Part shown: positions 22,148 through 24,451 of the stretch, piece by piece
How the letters are laid out: each line of letters starts with the position of its first letter
Position numbering within the stretch: position 1 is the stretch's first letter
Notes under the pieces: model-generated
Told to the model about the DNA's origin: nothing
The model's database searches: none
Seen by the model: the letters and a program-made list of their open reading frames with translations, nothing else
Source: an uncultured bacterium
GTDB lineage: Bacteria; Bacillota; Clostridia; Oscillospirales; Acutalibacteraceae
Assembly: GCA_905215855.1 (NCBI GenBank)
Contig: CAJMRT010000029.1
Coordinates: 1 to 24,451 of the forward strand
DNA length: 24,451 nt
Direction of reading: 5' to 3'
Position numbers and translations under genes: made by a program

Positions 22148-23889
22148 AATCAAGATATATCAAACGGCGAAAAAAGTTTCATTACATTATAATTTCCGTA
22201 ACAATAATTGTGTGTCTGCTGGGAACGGTTTTTACCTCTCTTGCAATACTGAACAGCTCCAAAGACTTGCTTGTTGCCAATGCCGAAAATGAGCTTAAAA
22301 TGAAGATGATTGATGTAGAACGCAACCTTGGCATAAATTTAACAGATTCTCAAGATGATAAAACAGATGCGGTGAATGTAGCTTATCCATACAATGACAA
22401 AGTAGGATTGCTGAATGAAAATGTTGATAAAAGCAATACATACTATCAGATTACTGATAACAAAAATATGACGATTACTACTGACAATGTTCTTACGGTG
22501 TATTATGATGACATCCGTGGTACTTTATCACATATCAGAAATTATATAAGTTTTGATGTGATTAGAAATTTGCTCAGTGATAATGAGTATAAAGAAATTT
22601 GCGGATATCTCAACACTCCTGCCGATAGTGACGGAAATTACTATCTTTTGATTTGTAAAAAGTTTTATGAAAGCGAAAAATACGGCTATGTTCCGTGTCA
22701 GCTTGAGGTTGTAAAGACCAACAAAGTGAATGATTGGTATGTTCAGGATGAAGTTGTTAAAACATATAGCTTTGACCTTAGCAAATATGATTATCTGACC
22801 ATAGAAGAATTAAAGGTTACTCCGTTTGAAAATGACGAAATGTACCGCAATATAATAGATACAGATTTCTTTCTTGGAAAGGACAAACCTAAATATTCTC
22901 AAAAGGATGTAGAACAGATTCTTAAAGATAATGCTTTGCTTTATTATGATATTTACGAATCACCTGCTGTTGTAAATGACGGGATTTTTAAATGTTATTT
23001 ATTGTGCAGTGATTACTATTACAACACAGAGAATCGCTTGATAAGTGATTCCAATGACAGTGACTATGTATATAAAGTTGTACAGGGGTCTTATTTGATT
23101 GTTTCTTTAAAAGAAATAGATTTACTCAATGATTGCCTATGGAAGTTTATAACGGTATTTGCTGTTGCGTTTACGATAATGGCGGTGGTGATTACGGTTG
23201 AAATTTTCTCGTGGAAAGATTTTAAAAGGCGAACCGCACAGGAGGAAACCCGTCTTGAAATGACAAATGCAATTGCGCACAATCTCAAAACCCCCTTGTT
23301 TGTTATAGGCGGTTTTGCGGAAAATCTTAAAAATGAGGAAGACACCGAAAAGAAACTTCATAACATAGAAATCATTCAGCAACAGACCGAGGAAATGGAC
23401 ATTCTTATTCACAGAATGCTCGATTTGTCACGATTCGATTCGCCCGCATTAAAGCTGAATTGCGAAGTTTTTGACTTTAAACCGTTCATTGAGAAAATTC
23501 TTGAAAATTATTATGTTCACACAGAACACGAAATTATTTTCATTTACAACTCAAAGGCAAAAATCAAAGCAGACCCTGCCATGCTTAAAACGGTGCTTGA
23601 AAATCTTATCGACAATGCCGAAAAATATTCCGATTACGGTTCGGATATCACAATTAATGTTTCGGATGATGTATTGTCAATCAGCAATCAATGCTCGTCA
23701 TTTGACAGGGAAAATCTCTCAAAATTGTGGCAGCCTTATTTCAGAGCCGCAAAGGGAGATAATAAGAGCGGCAGCGGAATAGGACTTTCAATAGTAAAAT
23801 CCGCCCTTGAAATGCATGGGTTCAAATATAAAGCCGAATTTGAAAACGGGATTATAACATTTAAGTTCAGATTTACTTCACTCGATTGA
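22144..23889 (+). CDS. Sensor histidine kinase with large extracytoplasmic domain
   Basis: A 581-residue membrane kinase paired with the preceding regulator. A basic start (RYIKRRKKFHY) leads into a helix at about 12-36. An extracytoplasmic region of nearly 290 residues, rich in Asp, Asn and Tyr, follows, then a second helix at about 332-352. HisKA has H379 in AIAHNLKTPL. The ATPase domain has N box NLIDNAEKYSD and G2 SGSGIGLSIVK. The G1 box, normally DxGxG, reads SISNQCSSF, so the usual nucleotide-binding Asp and Gly residues are missing. The sensor-coding part is visibly more AT-rich (30-32 % GC in two sampled lines) than the regulator gene (45 % in one). I do not recognise the sensor domain. 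Confidence 0.9.
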   Translation: MKSRYIKRRKKFHYIIISVTIIVCLLGTVFTSLAILNSSKDLLVANAENELKMKMIDVERNLGINLTDSQDDKTDAVNVAYPYNDKVGLLNENVDKSNTYYQITDNKNMTITTDNVLTVYYDDIRGTLSHIRNYISFDVIRNLLSDNEYKEICGYLNTPADSDGNYYLLICKKFYESEKYGYVPCQLEVVKTNKVNDWYVQDEVVKTYSFDLSKYDYLTIEELKVTPFENDEMYRNIIDTDFFLGKDKPKYSQKDVEQILKDNALLYYDIYESPAVVNDGIFKCYLLCSDYYYNTENRLISDSNDSDYVYKVVQGSYLIVSLKEIDLLNDCLWKFITVFAVAFTIMAVVITVEIFSWKDFKRRTAQEETRLEMTNAIAHNLKTPLFVIGGFAENLKNEEDTEKKLHNIEIIQQQTEEMDILIHRMLDLSRFDSPALKLNCEVFDFKPFIEKILENYYVHTEHEIIFIYNSKAKIKADPAMLKTVLENLIDNAEKYSDYGSDITINVSDDVLSISNQCSSFDRENLSKLWQPYFRAAKGDNKSGSGIGLSIVKSALEMHGFKYKAEFENGIITFKFRFTSLD

Positions 23890-23902
23890 GTTTTTCTGCC
23901 TA

Positions 23903-23948
23903 AAAAATCGGAACAGCCGTAAACCCAATCACGGCTGTTCCGATTTTT
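23903..23948. terminator. Strong bidirectional terminator after the second two-component system
   Basis: An 18-bp perfect stem: the left arm at 23903-23920 (core ATCGGAACAGCCGT) pairs with 23931-23948. A runs on the left and T runs on the right serve both convergent genes. Confidence 0.93.
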
Positions 23949-23971
23949 GTTATTTTGTTATGTATAAAATT

Positions 23972-24181
23972 CTATTTTTGTTTATAATACATCAGGCAAT
24001 GGCAGTATCCCTCAAATTCGGGATCGGCAATTTTTGCCCTGAAATCCTCACACATACACAGTGTTGCAGGGCTTCTGATTAACATATACGGACAATAACC
24101 GCCCGTGCGTATAAGCTGTTTGCGAACTTCTTTTACAATTTCTTTGTCTGGATTAAGCAGAATTTTCAATTTAATCACCAT
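23972..24181 (-). CDS. Ferredoxin-thioredoxin-reductase catalytic-chain-like mini-protein
   Basis: A 69-residue protein with five cysteines in a FTR-beta-like order: C30-P (GGYCPY), C42-M-C44 and C60-H-C62 (GYCHC). In FTR the CPxC, CxC and CHC cysteines hold a [4Fe-4S] cluster and an adjacent redox disulfide. Four ligands and the CHC partner can be placed here, but the second Cys of the first motif appears as Tyr32. The start is ATG at 24181 (minus strand). No clear ribosome site precedes it, and a promoter lies at 24244-24272. Ferredoxin or thioredoxin partners are not in the window. The gene is small but has the family's N-terminal helix (PDKEIVKEVRKQL), so it is very likely real. Confidence 0.82.
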   Translation of the reverse strand: MVIKLKILLNPDKEIVKEVRKQLIRTGGYCPYMLIRSPATLCMCEDFRAKIADPEFEGYCHCLMYYKQK

Positions 24182-24243
24182 ATTTGTTGGGTAGATTTTA
24201 TGCCGATTTTCGGGTATTCGGTAATCTTTTGATTCCGCCTACA

Positions 24244-24272
24244 ATTATATCAGCAATGACAGAATTTTACAA
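24244..24272 (-). promoter_or_regulatory. Promoter of the FTR-like gene
   Basis: On the minus strand, TTGTAA (24267-24272), 17-base spacer, TATAAT (24244-24249), giving a leader of about 55 bases. Confidence 0.6.
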
Positions 24273-24404
24273 TAGAAAATTTGCAATAAATACAAATTTA
24301 TTTGAATAATTATAATTAAATCTCAAATACAATAATATATTATATGAAAAATTCATAAAAAACAGCAAGTGAAGAATTTTTGCGACAATTATTTGTTGAA
24401 ACAG

Positions 24405-24433
24405 TTGATTTTTGTAAAACAGTGTGGTACAAT
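24405..24433 (+). promoter_or_regulatory. Outward-facing promoter at the right edge
   Basis: TTGATT (24405-24410), 17-base spacer, TACAAT (24428-24433). It is presumably for a plus-strand gene beyond the window. The stretch 24273-24404 is very AT-rich and shows no gene. Confidence 0.5.
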
Positions 24434-24451
24434 GATGTTGTAATTGTATAT

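Noticed and set aside
1..24451. CRISPR arrays, insertion sequences, prophage, tRNA or rRNA genes
   Set aside because: No regularly spaced repeats, transposase, integrase or phage genes, and no cloverleaf or rRNA-like sequence was found on either strand.

Overview
The window looks like chromosomal DNA of an anaerobic, low-to-mid GC Clostridia. A gut Oscillospiraceae/Ruminococcaceae-type genome is my best guess. The reasons are strong AGGAGG-type ribosome sites, frequent GTG and TTG starts, sigma-A type promoters (TTGACA/TATAAT-like), a class I hybrid-cluster protein, a TrpB2 and GatB of clostridial type, and a ferredoxin-thioredoxin-reductase-like mini-protein. The taxon is an inference from gene style; there is no rRNA or other marker here. 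I see no prophage, insertion sequence, CRISPR array, tRNA or rRNA.

Layout. (a) 1-1910: the last codons of gatA, then gatB and a small four-helix membrane protein. (b) 1911-2838: a hairpin-rich convergent/intergenic zone around a GNAT acetyltransferase on the minus strand. (c) 2839-4212: a stand-alone TrpB2-type tryptophan synthase beta chain on the minus strand. (d) 4387-13232: one continuous phosphate block on the plus strand, pstS-pstC-pstA-pstB-phoU, then phoB-phoR, then a Na+/phosphate cotransporter with a PhoU tail. (e) 13284-16485: a TrhA/hemolysin III-type membrane protein on the minus strand, divergent from a two-gene ABC-2 type transporter. (f) 16563-18236: hydroxylamine reductase/hybrid-cluster protein hcp, convergent with a YbhN-type membrane protein (18387-19535). 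(g) 19833-21334: a tiny kinase-fold protein, a membrane protein and a CBS-pair protein. (h) 21467-23889: a second two-component system with a large, AT-rich extracytoplasmic sensor. (i) 23972-24181: the FTR-like mini-protein, then an outward-facing promoter at the right edge.

How it works together. The centre is a self-contained phosphate-starvation module. PstS binds phosphate outside the cell, PstCA-PstB imports it, PhoU reports transporter state, PhoR/PhoB signal it, and the NptA-type carrier is a second uptake route. Tandem TTTACA/TTGACA hexamers on an 11-bp period lie in front of both pstS and the Na/Pi carrier, and they look like PhoB/PhoP boxes. phoBR has its own good promoter without such an array.

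The most unusual item is pstS itself. Its two halves are in swapped order relative to classical PstS: the usual C-terminal half comes first and the usual N-terminal half second, so it reads as a circularly permuted binding protein. Other items worth a look are an RBS-sequestering hairpin with an internal direct repeat before hcp, a dispersed hairpin repeat found twice, a FTR-like protein with a Tyr where a redox Cys is expected, and a sensor kinase with a degenerate ATP-binding G1 box.
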